Of a stretch of 64,000 bases of DNA, positions 1 through 7,524 are shown piece after piece. Origin of the DNA: Pontibacter sp. SGAir0037 (GTDB lineage: Bacteria > Bacteroidota > Bacteroidia > Cytophagales > Hymenobacteraceae); contig NZ_CP028092.1 in assembly GCF_005491705.1 (NCBI RefSeq), positions 3,596,001 through 3,660,000 on the forward strand. Direction: 5' to 3'. Made by a program: the position numbers and the translations under genes. Positions within the stretch are counted from its first letter, which is position 1. Every line of letters starts with the position of its first letter. A model generated the notes under the pieces. That model saw only the letters and a list, made by a program, of their open reading frames with translations. It did not search any database and was not told the origin of the DNA.

Positions 1-853
1 TATCGTTGTTTAATTTAAGAGGTGTAGATCCTTTATGTATATGAGACAATTGCTTATGATTCTGCTCATATAGAAACACGCCTCCACCTGCGCCAGGCAA
101 ATACACCCACAAATCATCATCGCTATCTATAGTTAAGGCATACGTTTGTAGTTGCTGATTATAGTTTGTATAGATTTTGTCGTTTCGTTCCAGCACTTTC
201 AGTGTTTCACGATCCAGCTTTTCTAAAATACCATTGCTATGGATTATCCACACCTCTCCTTTAGACGTAATGCCTAAAGCAGAAACATAATTTGTGCTGA
301 TAGAACTTTTTCCGGAGAAGGTATTTTTAATATTGATAGACCTTTTTGTCTTGGCGTTATACTTGGTAATTCCCTGTCCGGTACTAATAAACCAATAGTT
401 GTCATCCTTATCCTTTACAATATCTTCTATATTAGCATCAGGCAAAGCATAACGCTTTATGTAAGCATTGTTATGGCGGCTAAAACTTTCTGTTTTTGGG
501 TTATATACGCTAAACCCTTCGGAGGTTAATACCCATATCTCTCCCTCCGGCCCTTCGAACAGTTTTATAATATTGTTGCTAATAACAGAAGAAGAATCGT
601 TGGAATCGTACCGGAATACCTTAAACTTATACCCATCGTACCTGTTCAGGCCAGATGCAGTGCCTACCCATAAAAAGCCCCTACTGTCTTTCAGGAAACA
701 TTTTACCTGATTATTAGAAAGTCCTGCATTTATATCGAGGTGGGAAAAACGGTACTGCTGTGGCAATGCTGCCACAGTATGTGCTACCGTGGCAAACGTA
801 CAGAATACCGCCAGTAAACACTTTATCCAGGTAAAGGTTATTTTTTCGCTCAT
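1..853 (-). CDS. Two-component regulator beta-propeller sensor, N-terminal part (runs off the left edge)
   Basis: Reading the minus strand from an ATG at 853 gives an open frame to the window edge. It begins with a hydrophobic signal peptide (about residues 8-30), then propeller blades typical of two-component regulator propeller proteins, including SNNQVKCFLKDSRGFLWVGT and GLNRYDG, followed by further WV/W-rich blades. In Bacteroidota such periplasmic propellers usually precede a membrane helix and a histidine kinase or a DNA-binding output, so this is probably a membrane sensor; the output module lies outside the window. An in-frame ATG at 865 would add four residues (MLSF) and is equally possible. 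Divergent from the YdeI-like gene. Confidence 0.85.
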   Translation of the reverse strand, partial: MSEKITFTWIKCLLAVFCTFATVAHTVAALPQQYRFSHLDINAGLSNNQVKCFLKDSRGFLWVGTASGLNRYDGYKFKVFRYDSNDSSSVISNNIIKLFEGPEGEIWVLTSEGFSVYNPKTESFSRHNNAYIKRYALPDANIEDIVKDKDDNYWFISTGQGITKYNAKTKRSINIKNTFSGKSSISTNYVSALGITSKGEVWIIHSNGILEKLDRETLKVLERNDKIYTNYNQQLQTYALTIDSDDDLWVYLPGAGGGVFLYEQNHKQLSHIHKGSTPLKLNND

Positions 854-1107
854 GAAGCTTAGCATTATTGTTTGCCGAAGAACCACCGTAGCTGCCTTCA
901 CTACTACTTGCCTATAACCAAGCAGATTCAGCAAATAATTCATTAATTAACAGGCAATATAAACATAATTAAGCAAATTTAATTTAAGAGAAAACTGGGA
1001 GTGGGTATACTGCACCATACCCTATGCTGCTGATTATATACAGAACGGATGGCTTATTGCCGATAACTATATATATTTATGTCAAGCATTTATTTAAACT
1101 GAATTTT

Positions 1108-1632
1108 ATGCCTGCTCCCGAAGCCCCCATTGTGTTTGAAACCTCCATAAACAGGTTGGAATACCTGGTTGGCATGCATTACCTGGAGGTACCACAGCCT
1201 GTTGTGCAGCAATTAGGAGGAAAACTAAAGGTAAGGCTGCTCTGCACCGTAAATAATCAGCTTACCTTTCAGTGCGGCTTAATGGCTTTGGGTAATGGCA
1301 GCGCCTACATCAGCCTGAATACAAAAAGGCTAAAGCAACTAAAGCTGAAAGCAGGCGACAAGGCAGTAGTGGCATTAGCTAAAGATGAAAGCAAGTATGG
1401 CATGGAAATACCAGAAGAACTGGCAGAGCTACTTCAGCAGGATGATGAAGGCAACAAGCGATTCAACCTGTTAACTCCAGGTAAGCAAAGGTATATAATA
1501 CATTATGTTGCTTCTGTAAAAAGCAGCCAATTACGCATAGACAGAGCTATACTCTTAATAAAGAACCTCAAAAAGCTGCCCGTAGGTAATGAGTCGTTCA
1601 GGGCTATGCTCGGCCTTCCGGAAAGAGTTTAA
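1108..1632 (+). CDS. YdeI/OmpD-associated family protein with DUF1905-like N-terminus
   Basis: A 174-residue protein. The first part (EAPIVFETSINRLEYLVGMH and the following beta strands, ending near LKAGDKAVVAL) resembles DUF1905. The C-terminal half (FNLLTPGKQRYIIHYVASVK, then repeated Lys/Leu) matches the YdeI/OmpD-associated family, with the usual pattern of growth on a TPGKQR motif. Function is not established. The open frame extends 28 codons upstream to 1024, but that part is Ile/Tyr-rich and unlike the family, so the ATG at 1108 is preferred. It converges on the DNA glycosylase with only four bases between the stop codons. Confidence 0.8.
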   Translation: MPAPEAPIVFETSINRLEYLVGMHYLEVPQPVVQQLGGKLKVRLLCTVNNQLTFQCGLMALGNGSAYISLNTKRLKQLKLKAGDKAVVALAKDESKYGMEIPEELAELLQQDDEGNKRFNLLTPGKQRYIIHYVASVKSSQLRIDRAILLIKNLKKLPVGNESFRAMLGLPERV

Positions 1633-1636
1633 GCTC

Positions 1637-2236
1637 CTATTTCTTTCTACTTACCCACGGATTCCCTTTTAGCCAGAACCGCCAGGGCAGTAAGGCATCT
1701 TCTCCGGCATAGTCTATTCCAATTCTCGGACCTTCAGCAATGTTCTCTTCAGGTATAATTACTTTCTTATCTTCCAGCCAGATAGTCTCACCTGTCAGGT
1801 CTGCTCCGTAAAGCCTTTTATCTATACCCAGTGCAATACTCATCACTCCTGGCCCTGCAGTAAGATTAGGTTTTACGGCGGGCATTTTCCGCCGCAGCAG
1901 CATTTCCGCTACCCCGGTTTCGGGCGCAATGGCTCTAACCAGCACTGCATCGGCCTTTCCTTCTATGTTGGTTATAATGTTAAACAAATGGTAAATGCCA
2001 TACACCAGGTATACATAAGCAACTCCTCCTTCATGGTACATAATTTCGGTGCGCTGCGTCCTCTTGTTCAGGTGTGCATGGCAGGCTCTGTCTCCTTCAC
2101 CTGCATAAGCCTCTGTTTCTACAACCATGCCACCGGTTATAGTGCCGTTTATATCTGTAAACAAGTACTTTCCTAATAGCTCACGCGCCACCTGCACCAC
2201 ATTTGCTCGGGTATAAAATGCTTTATTTAGCTTCAA
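1637..2236 (-). CDS. 3-methyladenine DNA glycosylase (AAG/MPG family)
   Basis: A 199-residue enzyme, the normal length for bacterial Aag-type glycosylases that remove alkylated purines in base excision repair. Visible family motifs are ARELLGKYL near the start, GGMVVETEAYAGEGDRACHA (the Glu acts as the general base in the family), VYLVYGIYHLFNI and LTAGPGVMSIALGI. The only in-frame start consistent with the family N-terminus (KLNKAFYTRANVVQVA) is a TTG at 2236. Stand-alone gene, convergent with the YdeI-like gene and divergent from the btuB riboswitch. Confidence 0.93.
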   Translation of the reverse strand: MKLNKAFYTRANVVQVARELLGKYLFTDINGTITGGMVVETEAYAGEGDRACHAHLNKRTQRTEIMYHEGGVAYVYLVYGIYHLFNIITNIEGKADAVLVRAIAPETGVAEMLLRRKMPAVKPNLTAGPGVMSIALGIDKRLYGADLTGETIWLEDKKVIIPEENIAEGPRIGIDYAGEDALLPWRFWLKGNPWVSRKK

Positions 2237-2314
2237 GGTTATTACGTTTTGGTAGTGTCCACTCTTCGATACGGCTGCTTCAGCTTCAGCGTTAGAAAAC
2301 CCTTCGCAATGCAG

Positions 2315-2342
2315 TTATTTCCCATTTCTTATTTCTGATTCA
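2315..2342 (+). repeat. Heptamer array upstream of the btuB promoter
   Basis: Three consecutive 7-base units TTATTTC, CCATTTC, TTATTTC followed by TGATTCA. It lies between the glycosylase start and the btuB leader. Its unit resembles other period-7 arrays in this window (9786-9799, 31023-31043, 14568-14595, 19429-19456). Confidence 0.4.
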
Positions 2343-2360
2343 TTTATTTAAATAAAACGC

Positions 2361-2368
2361 TATCTTTG
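2361..2368 (+). promoter_or_regulatory. Bacteroidota -7 promoter element for the btuB leader
   Basis: TATCTTTG fits the TAnnTTTG -7 consensus. Transcription would begin near 2375, at the very start of the cobalamin riboswitch. No clear -33 TTTG is seen at the expected spacing. Confidence 0.55.
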
Positions 2369-2371
2369 CGG

Positions 2372-2562
2372 CCAGATTGGTGGCCTTTACATCTTGTTGT
2401 AAAAGCCTTAAAAGGGAAATAGGTGCAATACCTATGCTGTTCCCGCAACTGTAATCTTCTTTAAAAGGGTTAGCCCAACACCACAGCCACTGTTTTGCTT
2501 TAGCAGAATGGGAAGGCGGGCTAACTGAAGAAAGCCAGGAGACCTGCCAGTCAGACTATATT
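2372..2562 (+). promoter_or_regulatory. Cobalamin riboswitch
   Basis: Hallmarks of the B12 riboswitch are present in order: AAAAGGGAA (2411-2419), a GGTGCAATACC hairpin, TTCCCGCAACTGTAAT (about 2440-2455), and the B12 box GCCAGGAGACCTGCC at 2534-2548. It precedes btuB on the same strand. In Bacteroidota such elements repress BtuB and accessory transport genes when adenosylcobalamin is abundant. About 107 bases separate the B12 box region from the btuB start, room for an expression platform. Confidence 0.93.
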
Positions 2563-2669
2563 TTGTCGTATGCTTTCGGGTAAAAAGCTACACAGTTCCC
2601 GCTCTTCCAGCGTTTGCTGTTATGCCTGTCTGCCCATTTGCATGCTTCGGGGTTTAAGCAAGCTATACG

Positions 2670-4586
2670 TTGGTAAAATCGTTTTTTCTGTTCTGTCTGC
2701 TGCTGGCTACTTATGCCGGTGTGCCTCTTGTTGCCCGGGCGCAGCAACAGCAGGATACTCTGTATCAGCACCTGCAGGGAGTAGAGATATTTGGCAAGCC
2801 TGCTGAAGTATTTGCTGCCGGAAGCCGCATTGCCACATTAGATAGCACCTATCTCAGAACGTATATTTCAAGCAGCCTGGCGGAGGCTTTGCAGGCACGT
2901 ACGCCTGTTTATGTACGTACGTACGGGGCGAGCGGCATTTCCAGCGTCTCCTTCAGAGGTACCGGTGCCTCTCACACAGCCGTACTCTGGAATGGTTTAA
3001 ACATAGCCTTACCCTCACTTGGCCAGAGTGATTTTGCTACTCTGCCTTTAAGTGGTGTGGGCGAAGTAGCCGTACAGCATGGCGCATCAGGCTCAACGTA
3101 CGGTAACGGAGCTATTGGCGGGGCTGTTCTGCTTAGTTCTCCTGCTTACACAGGCAAAGGCTTTGGCGGTGAGTTGCAGCAGGAAGTTGGCAGCTTTGGC
3201 AGATACTATACCAATGCTGCCGTAAACTACAAAAACCAGAAGCTCTCCGTTGGAGCAAGTGCCTTCTGGCACTTGGCCCAGAACAGGTTTACGTACAGAG
3301 ATTATGCACGCTTCGGCGCTCCTGAAAGAACCCAGGAAAACGCAGAAGTGCAGCAGCAAGGCTTTACGCAGGACCTTACCTGGCACCTCTCCCCGAAAAG
3401 CTATCTGGCATTCCGTAGCTGGTACACCTCCACCGATAGAGAAGTACAGCCTTCACTGGGAGCCGCTTATCAAAATGCAAACCAACTCGACAAAAACCTG
3501 CGCCTCATGGCGGAGTACAACCTGAGCAGTCGCTGGGGCGAGACAAATATAAAAACAGCCTACTTCTCAGATTACCTTCAGTATACGGATGTTGAAACTC
3601 ATTCCGAAACAGCTATAAAAACTTATCAGCTACAGGCAGAGCAAACCTATACCTATGGCCGGCAATGGAGCCTGCGGGGAGGCATTAACCTGCAACACTT
3701 CAGAGGAGATGTAGATGGATATGGTGGAGCTGTGGAAGAAAACAGGAGTTCTGCTTTTATACTTTTCCGCTTTGACCCTTCGCAGCAACTTAACCTCAGC
3801 CTGAACCTGCGCCAAACGTTTATCAAAGGTTATAACCCGGCTCCTACGCCAACCATAGGCGCTAACTGGAACTTCTTCTCTCAAAGCAACCATAGCTTAT
3901 ACCTGAAAGGAAATATAGCAGGTAGCTACCGTGTACCAACCCTTAATGACAGGTTCTGGAGGCCAGGAGGCAACCCTGAGCTAAAGCCGGAACAAGGTTG
4001 GAACTATGAAGGCGGTCTGCGGCATGTATACTCTTCAGGGGATTTCTTAATAGAGTCTGAAGCCACTGTGTACTACATGCTGGTGGATAACTGGATTCAG
4101 TGGATGCCAACGCGTGGCTATTGGTCGCCGGTGAACCTGCAGAAGGTCCGCTCACAGGGGGTGGAACTAAGCTCACGAGCGAGTAAAAAAATAGGAGGGG
4201 TAGCGCTGGGAGCTACAGCAGGTTATACCTATGCCTCTTCAGAACAAGTGGCTTCTTATGAGGGGCCAGAGGAGCTAAACCTTCAATTGGCTTACGTACC
4301 GCTGCACAAAGCTACTCTCTCTACCGACGCCTCTTTCCGCTCCTGGACTTTCCTGGGCTACCTGATGTATAACGGGTTACGCTATACCAATAATAACAAT
4401 ACGAGCAGTTTGCCTCACTTTGCACTGTTGAATCTATCGCTTGGTAAGCAGTTTAAACTGGGGCAAAACAAGCTTTTGGCTACTGCTCGTGTCGATAATG
4501 CCACCAATACCGATTATAAAACCATGCAGAACCTGCCTATGCCAGGACGCAGCTATACTTTTAGCTTACGCTTTACAATTCCTTAA
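2670..4586 (+). CDS. btuB: TonB-dependent vitamin B12 receptor BtuB
   Basis: A 638-residue outer-membrane receptor: signal peptide (residues 2-24, ending ARAQQQ), plug domain with SFRGTGASHTAVLWNGLNIA and GAIGGAVLL, then a beta barrel with NGLNI- and PELKPEQGWNYEGG-type segments and a C-terminal strand ending in Phe (SYTFSLRFTIP). It imports cobalamin across the outer membrane using TonB energy. Assignment rests on the upstream cobalamin riboswitch and on the following BtuG-like gene; by sequence alone only 'TonB receptor, BtuB-like' is certain. The start is a TTG at 2670: an in-frame TAA at 2655-2657 blocks any upstream ATG, and TTG gives an intact signal peptide. First gene of a two-gene operon. 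Confidence 0.9.
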   Translation: MVKSFFLFCLLLATYAGVPLVARAQQQQDTLYQHLQGVEIFGKPAEVFAAGSRIATLDSTYLRTYISSSLAEALQARTPVYVRTYGASGISSVSFRGTGASHTAVLWNGLNIALPSLGQSDFATLPLSGVGEVAVQHGASGSTYGNGAIGGAVLLSSPAYTGKGFGGELQQEVGSFGRYYTNAAVNYKNQKLSVGASAFWHLAQNRFTYRDYARFGAPERTQENAEVQQQGFTQDLTWHLSPKSYLAFRSWYTSTDREVQPSLGAAYQNANQLDKNLRLMAEYNLSSRWGETNIKTAYFSDYLQYTDVETHSETAIKTYQLQAEQTYTYGRQWSLRGGINLQHFRGDVDGYGGAVEENRSSAFILFRFDPSQQLNLSLNLRQTFIKGYNPAPTPTIGANWNFFSQSNHSLYLKGNIAGSYRVPTLNDRFWRPGGNPELKPEQGWNYEGGLRHVYSSGDFLIESEATVYYMLVDNWIQWMPTRGYWSPVNLQKVRSQGVELSSRASKKIGGVALGATAGYTYASSEQVASYEGPEELNLQLAYVPLHKATLSTDASFRSWTFLGYLMYNGLRYTNNNNTSSLPHFALLNLSLGKQFKLGQNKLLATARVDNATNTDYKTMQNLPMPGRSYTFSLRFTIP

Positions 4587-4608
4587 CTATAATACACAAA
4601 TTAAATAA

Positions 4609-5703
4609 ATGAAAAAGTTTACGACAGTGCGCCGCTTCTTCTTAGGAGCAGCGTTAGCATGCGGCTCGTTTGCCTTCACCAGCTGCGATAAAGATAACGA
4701 CAGCCCTTCAGGAGAGTATGCAGAGAACGCTGTTCTGGTGTCTAATGAAGGAAACTTCAGAGCTTCCAACGCCTCAGTTAGCTACATCAACCGTAGCTCA
4801 GGAAAAGCAGAGAACAACATCTTCACAAAAGCGAACCCTGGTCTTGTTTTAGGTGATGTACTACAAAGTGTTGCCACACACGGCGACAGAGCTTTTCTAG
4901 TGATGAACAACAGCCAGAAGGTAAGCGTTGTAAACGCAAATACTTTTGTGGCCGAGGGCGAAATCACCGGACTTGAGATGCCGCGCTACTTTGTTGCTCT
5001 AAACGATAACAAGGGCTATGTAACAGAGTACGTTACCTTCAGCGGCAATGGCCGTGTGGCTGTGGTAGACTTAAACACCTATGCTGTTACCAAAACCATA
5101 GAAGTTGGTGTTAACCCAGAAAGATTGGTATTGGCAGGCAGCAAGCTTTATGTCATCAACGGCGGTGGCAACACTGTTTCGGTTATCAACACAGCTACCG
5201 ATGCTTTGGAAACCAATATCACCGTTACGGCAAGACCTAATAGCTTGGTAGTAGACCGCAACAATACCCTTTGGGTAATCAGTAATGGCGTGAAAGTTTA
5301 CAACAGTGATTATACAGGTTATTTAGAGGAAGGAAGCACACCTGCCGCACTGACCAAAATCAACCTGAGCACTAACACGGTAACCAGCACCCTTCCTTTC
5401 AGCAGCAATGTAGCCACAGCACATAACTTAACTACAAACGGCGCAAAGGATAAATTATACTATGTGTATAACAACAAAGTATACCAACAGGATGTAAACG
5501 CTACGGCGCTTGCGACCACACCGCTCATCAACCGTAAAACAGATTTTAATGCCTTGGGCGTAGATCCAGCCAATAGCTTTATCTATCAAGGCAAATCAAC
5601 AGGTTACACAACAGATGGCTGGGTAGTGCGTTTTAACCCATCAGGTGCAGTTGTAGACTCTGTTCGCGTAGGTATAGCCCCTAACGGGTTTGTATTCAGA
5701 TAA
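4609..5703 (+). CDS. BtuG-like surface lipoprotein (YncE/DUF5074-type beta-propeller)
   Basis: A 364-residue lipoprotein: basic N-terminus, hydrophobic segment, lipobox FTSC with Cys about residue 26, followed by acidic residues (DKDNDSP) like a Bacteroidota surface-export signal. The rest is repeated propeller blades of the YncE type (VVDLNTYAVTKTIEVG, VSVINTATDALETNI, LTKINLSTNTVTSTL). It follows btuB by 22 bases and shares its riboswitch. In Bacteroides the propeller lipoprotein BtuG caps BtuB and captures B12; equivalence is inferred from architecture and position, not from binding residues. A strong terminator follows. Confidence 0.85.
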   Translation: MKKFTTVRRFFLGAALACGSFAFTSCDKDNDSPSGEYAENAVLVSNEGNFRASNASVSYINRSSGKAENNIFTKANPGLVLGDVLQSVATHGDRAFLVMNNSQKVSVVNANTFVAEGEITGLEMPRYFVALNDNKGYVTEYVTFSGNGRVAVVDLNTYAVTKTIEVGVNPERLVLAGSKLYVINGGGNTVSVINTATDALETNITVTARPNSLVVDRNNTLWVISNGVKVYNSDYTGYLEEGSTPAALTKINLSTNTVTSTLPFSSNVATAHNLTTNGAKDKLYYVYNNKVYQQDVNATALATTPLINRKTDFNALGVDPANSFIYQGKSTGYTTDGWVVRFNPSGAVVDSVRVGIAPNGFVFR

Positions 5704-5720
5704 TAGTTAGCTCAAACTAG

Positions 5721-5769
5721 AACGGCTGTGCCTGCTTTTGATAATCAAAAGCAGGCACAGCCGTTTTTA
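5721..5769. terminator. Bidirectional terminator after btuB operon
   Basis: A 19-bp perfect stem (5721-5739 with 5747-5765), extendable in the loop, followed by a T run; A-rich on the other side, so it can also serve the converging small lipoprotein gene. Confidence 0.9.
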
Positions 5770-5782
5770 AACAGTATAGCCA

Positions 5783-6067
5783 CTATTGTCCGCGCTTCTC
5801 GCGCTGCTCGTCCTGGTTATATGGTCCGTCATTAAAGGTAGTGGAGTCTCTGCCTTCATAGTATTTTTCCAGATTCGTCGTATCCTTGTCTTCGGTACCG
5901 GCAGAATATTCTCTGTTAGCACCATGCTCCTGCGGATGTTGGATATCGCTCCTCTCTGTATTTGTTTCACCCGGATCTGTTCCTGTATTACAAGAGCTTA
6001 GCCCTAGCAAAGCCATTCCTGCAATCAGGAAGGCCGACCTTGTATTTTTTATCATAGTTCTTATCAT
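5783..6067 (-). CDS. Small hypothetical lipoprotein
   Basis: 94 residues: positively charged start (MIRTMIKNTR), hydrophobic stretch and lipobox LSSC at about residue 26, followed by a hydrophilic, Glu/Asp/Thr-rich tail with no recognisable domain, probably disordered. Predicted to be a membrane-anchored periplasmic or surface lipoprotein. An ATG at 6055 would shorten it by four residues. Not recognised as a named family; its role is unknown. It converges with the btuB-btuG operon on a shared terminator. Confidence 0.65.
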   Translation of the reverse strand: MIRTMIKNTRSAFLIAGMALLGLSSCNTGTDPGETNTERSDIQHPQEHGANREYSAGTEDKDTTNLEKYYEGRDSTTFNDGPYNQDEQREKRGQ

Positions 6068-6203
6068 AGCTCAAAAATTAGTTTCTGCAAAGCCTTTTAA
6101 AGGCCTTATATGTCCTAATGTACGCAAGTCTATAAGCTGAGTTAATTTCATCCATCCTGCTCCGGTCTCACGTAAAACCTATCACACCAAATGGCAAGAA
6201 AAG

Positions 6204-6386
6204 ATGAAAGAGAATACAGAGAACAATACTATAAAAGAGACAACAAAGGATATGTCTTCGGACGTGGAAAAGGTACAGCACCATACTGAACCTGCTTCAC
6301 CACCAGCAAACAAATCTGGTGAATCAGAAAATGGTGGCGATAGCCAGGCAAAAGAGGAAGAAGAAGCAGAAAAAGGACATTCATAG
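6204..6386 (+). CDS. Short acidic, disordered hypothetical protein (doubtful)
   Basis: A 60-codon frame encoding a Glu/Lys/Ser/Thr-rich, hydrophilic peptide without Cys, Trp or hydrophobic core (KENTENNTIKET at the start, AKEEEEAEKGHS at the end). Such composition occurs in stress-associated small proteins of soil Bacteroidota, but also by chance in A-rich DNA. A second frame starts at 6191 (32 codons, MARKDEREYREQYY) and overlaps it, and an 81-codon frame runs antisense. The 52-base gap to the DUF2798 gene leaves room for co-transcription. Protein evidence would be needed. Confidence 0.4.
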   Translation: MKENTENNTIKETTKDMSSDVEKVQHHTEPASPPANKSGESENGGDSQAKEEEEAEKGHS

Positions 6387-6437
6387 TATACGCTGTAACA
6401 ATAGTTGGCGTACATTTGCGGGAACATTTAATTCCAT

Positions 6438-6662
6438 ATGAGGAAGTTACCGATAAACCCTAAATTAAAACGCACCTTAATTGTTCTGGCAGTGCTAAGC
6501 CTGCTGTTAGCTTCTGCCCTCGAACTTTATACATTTGGCCTTAGCTCCGACTTTTTGCTACGCTGGTTTCGCTCCTTCTTTGCCATTTTCTTATTAATGA
6601 GCACGACAGTGCTTGGCATTATTCCTGCGGTAAACTATAGTGTAAATAAAATTGTGCGGTAG
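6438..6662 (+). CDS. DUF2798 family small membrane protein
   Basis: 74 residues with two predicted membrane helices (about 13-33 and 42-65), a basic N-terminus (MRKLPINPKLKR) and a central FLLRWFRSFFAIF segment, matching the size and layout of DUF2798 proteins. Function unknown. ATG at 6438. Followed immediately by a long perfect inverted repeat. Confidence 0.8.
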   Translation: MRKLPINPKLKRTLIVLAVLSLLLASALELYTFGLSSDFLLRWFRSFFAIFLLMSTTVLGIIPAVNYSVNKIVR

Positions 6663-6669
6663 TAAAGCC

Positions 6670-6730
6670 CTGATTCTACTATAACAGGAGGGCCTGTAGC
6701 AAAACGCTTTTCCTGTTATAGTAGAATCAG
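6670..6730. terminator. Perfect 20-bp inverted repeat with 21-base loop, probable terminator
   Basis: Arms 6670-6689 and 6711-6730 are exact reverse complements; the loop is 21 bases. There is no long T run on either side, so it is either a weak or factor-dependent terminator between convergent genes or an inverted repeat of another kind. Confidence 0.5.
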
Positions 6731-6810
6731 ATAAGGTTACTTTTCTCCCATATACATTCTGAAATCTAAAACTGCTGCTATTTCTTTGTCGCTCTGAGGA
6801 AGCTCCAATT

Positions 6811-7260
6811 TCAACAAACAGTTCGCTTGCTTTTTATCAGCTGCATAAGCTCCTGTACTGCTAGCTCATCTCTCATTTGCACAGTTACCTCCTTACCTGT
6901 ATCTTCCAGCGCTTCCAGGTTAATTTTATTAAATACTCCTAAAGTTTTAAATACGCTTGTGCCTGTAGATGCAAATTTCAAGTCGCCTGATATCAGCGCT
7001 TCGGTTGCTCCTTCAAAGTCATCTACCAGAAAGGCAATTTTGTCAATCTGAACTCCAGCTTCCAGTTCTTCATCGGTAAAGAAAACCTCATGCACTGATT
7101 GCGTCTCCCCAAGAGCAACAGCCTCCTTGCCCCTGTAGCTATTATTGGCTGCGTGCAATGTAAATACTTTCGGAGAATATGCTGTTTCCGTGTATAAAGA
7201 ATACATGGTCGCTGCCATCATCAACATCACCATTAAAGAAATATGTACATTGTTCAGCAT
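6811..7260 (-). CDS. Hypothetical membrane-anchored or secreted protein
   Basis: 149 residues with an N-terminal hydrophobic segment (VHISLMVMLMMAATMYSLY, residues 5-23) that could be a signal peptide or anchor, followed by a soluble mixed alpha/beta part with acidic patches (FFTDEELEAGVQIDKIAFLVDDFEGATEAL). I do not recognise the family. Upstream of its start lies an AT-rich tract (7261-7420) that probably holds its promoter. The convergent inverted repeat at 6670-6730 may end its transcript. Confidence 0.6.
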   Translation of the reverse strand: MLNNVHISLMVMLMMAATMYSLYTETAYSPKVFTLHAANNSYRGKEAVALGETQSVHEVFFTDEELEAGVQIDKIAFLVDDFEGATEALISGDLKFASTGTSVFKTLGVFNKINLEALEDTGKEVTVQMRDELAVQELMQLIKSKRTVC

Positions 7261-7524
7261 AGGCTCTGGCTATAGAATTACTTTCATAATATGAAATCAC
7301 TATACTTATATAAAAATAATTATGTTTTAAATAATATAATAAAATCAACAAAACATATAATTAATAATATATTTAAATTTCTCTACTTACAGTATCTGCT
7401 CATAATTGCCTTATTAAAAGCTTTTCAATGAACCTCCGGCCATGTTGCAGCTGTTATTAGGTAAGCATTAGAAAAGCCAGCAGAAAGAAGTAATTTTGCC
7501 CTGCTTATTTAAGAGATTCATATT

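Noticed and set aside
2570-2806. 78-codon frame overlapping the btuB start
   Set aside because: Different frame from btuB, no domain, and it sits in the riboswitch leader; btuB itself explains the coding signal.
6182-6427. 81-codon minus-strand frame opposite the acidic short protein
   Set aside because: Ser/Phe-rich translation is the mirror of Glu/Lys codons on the other strand.
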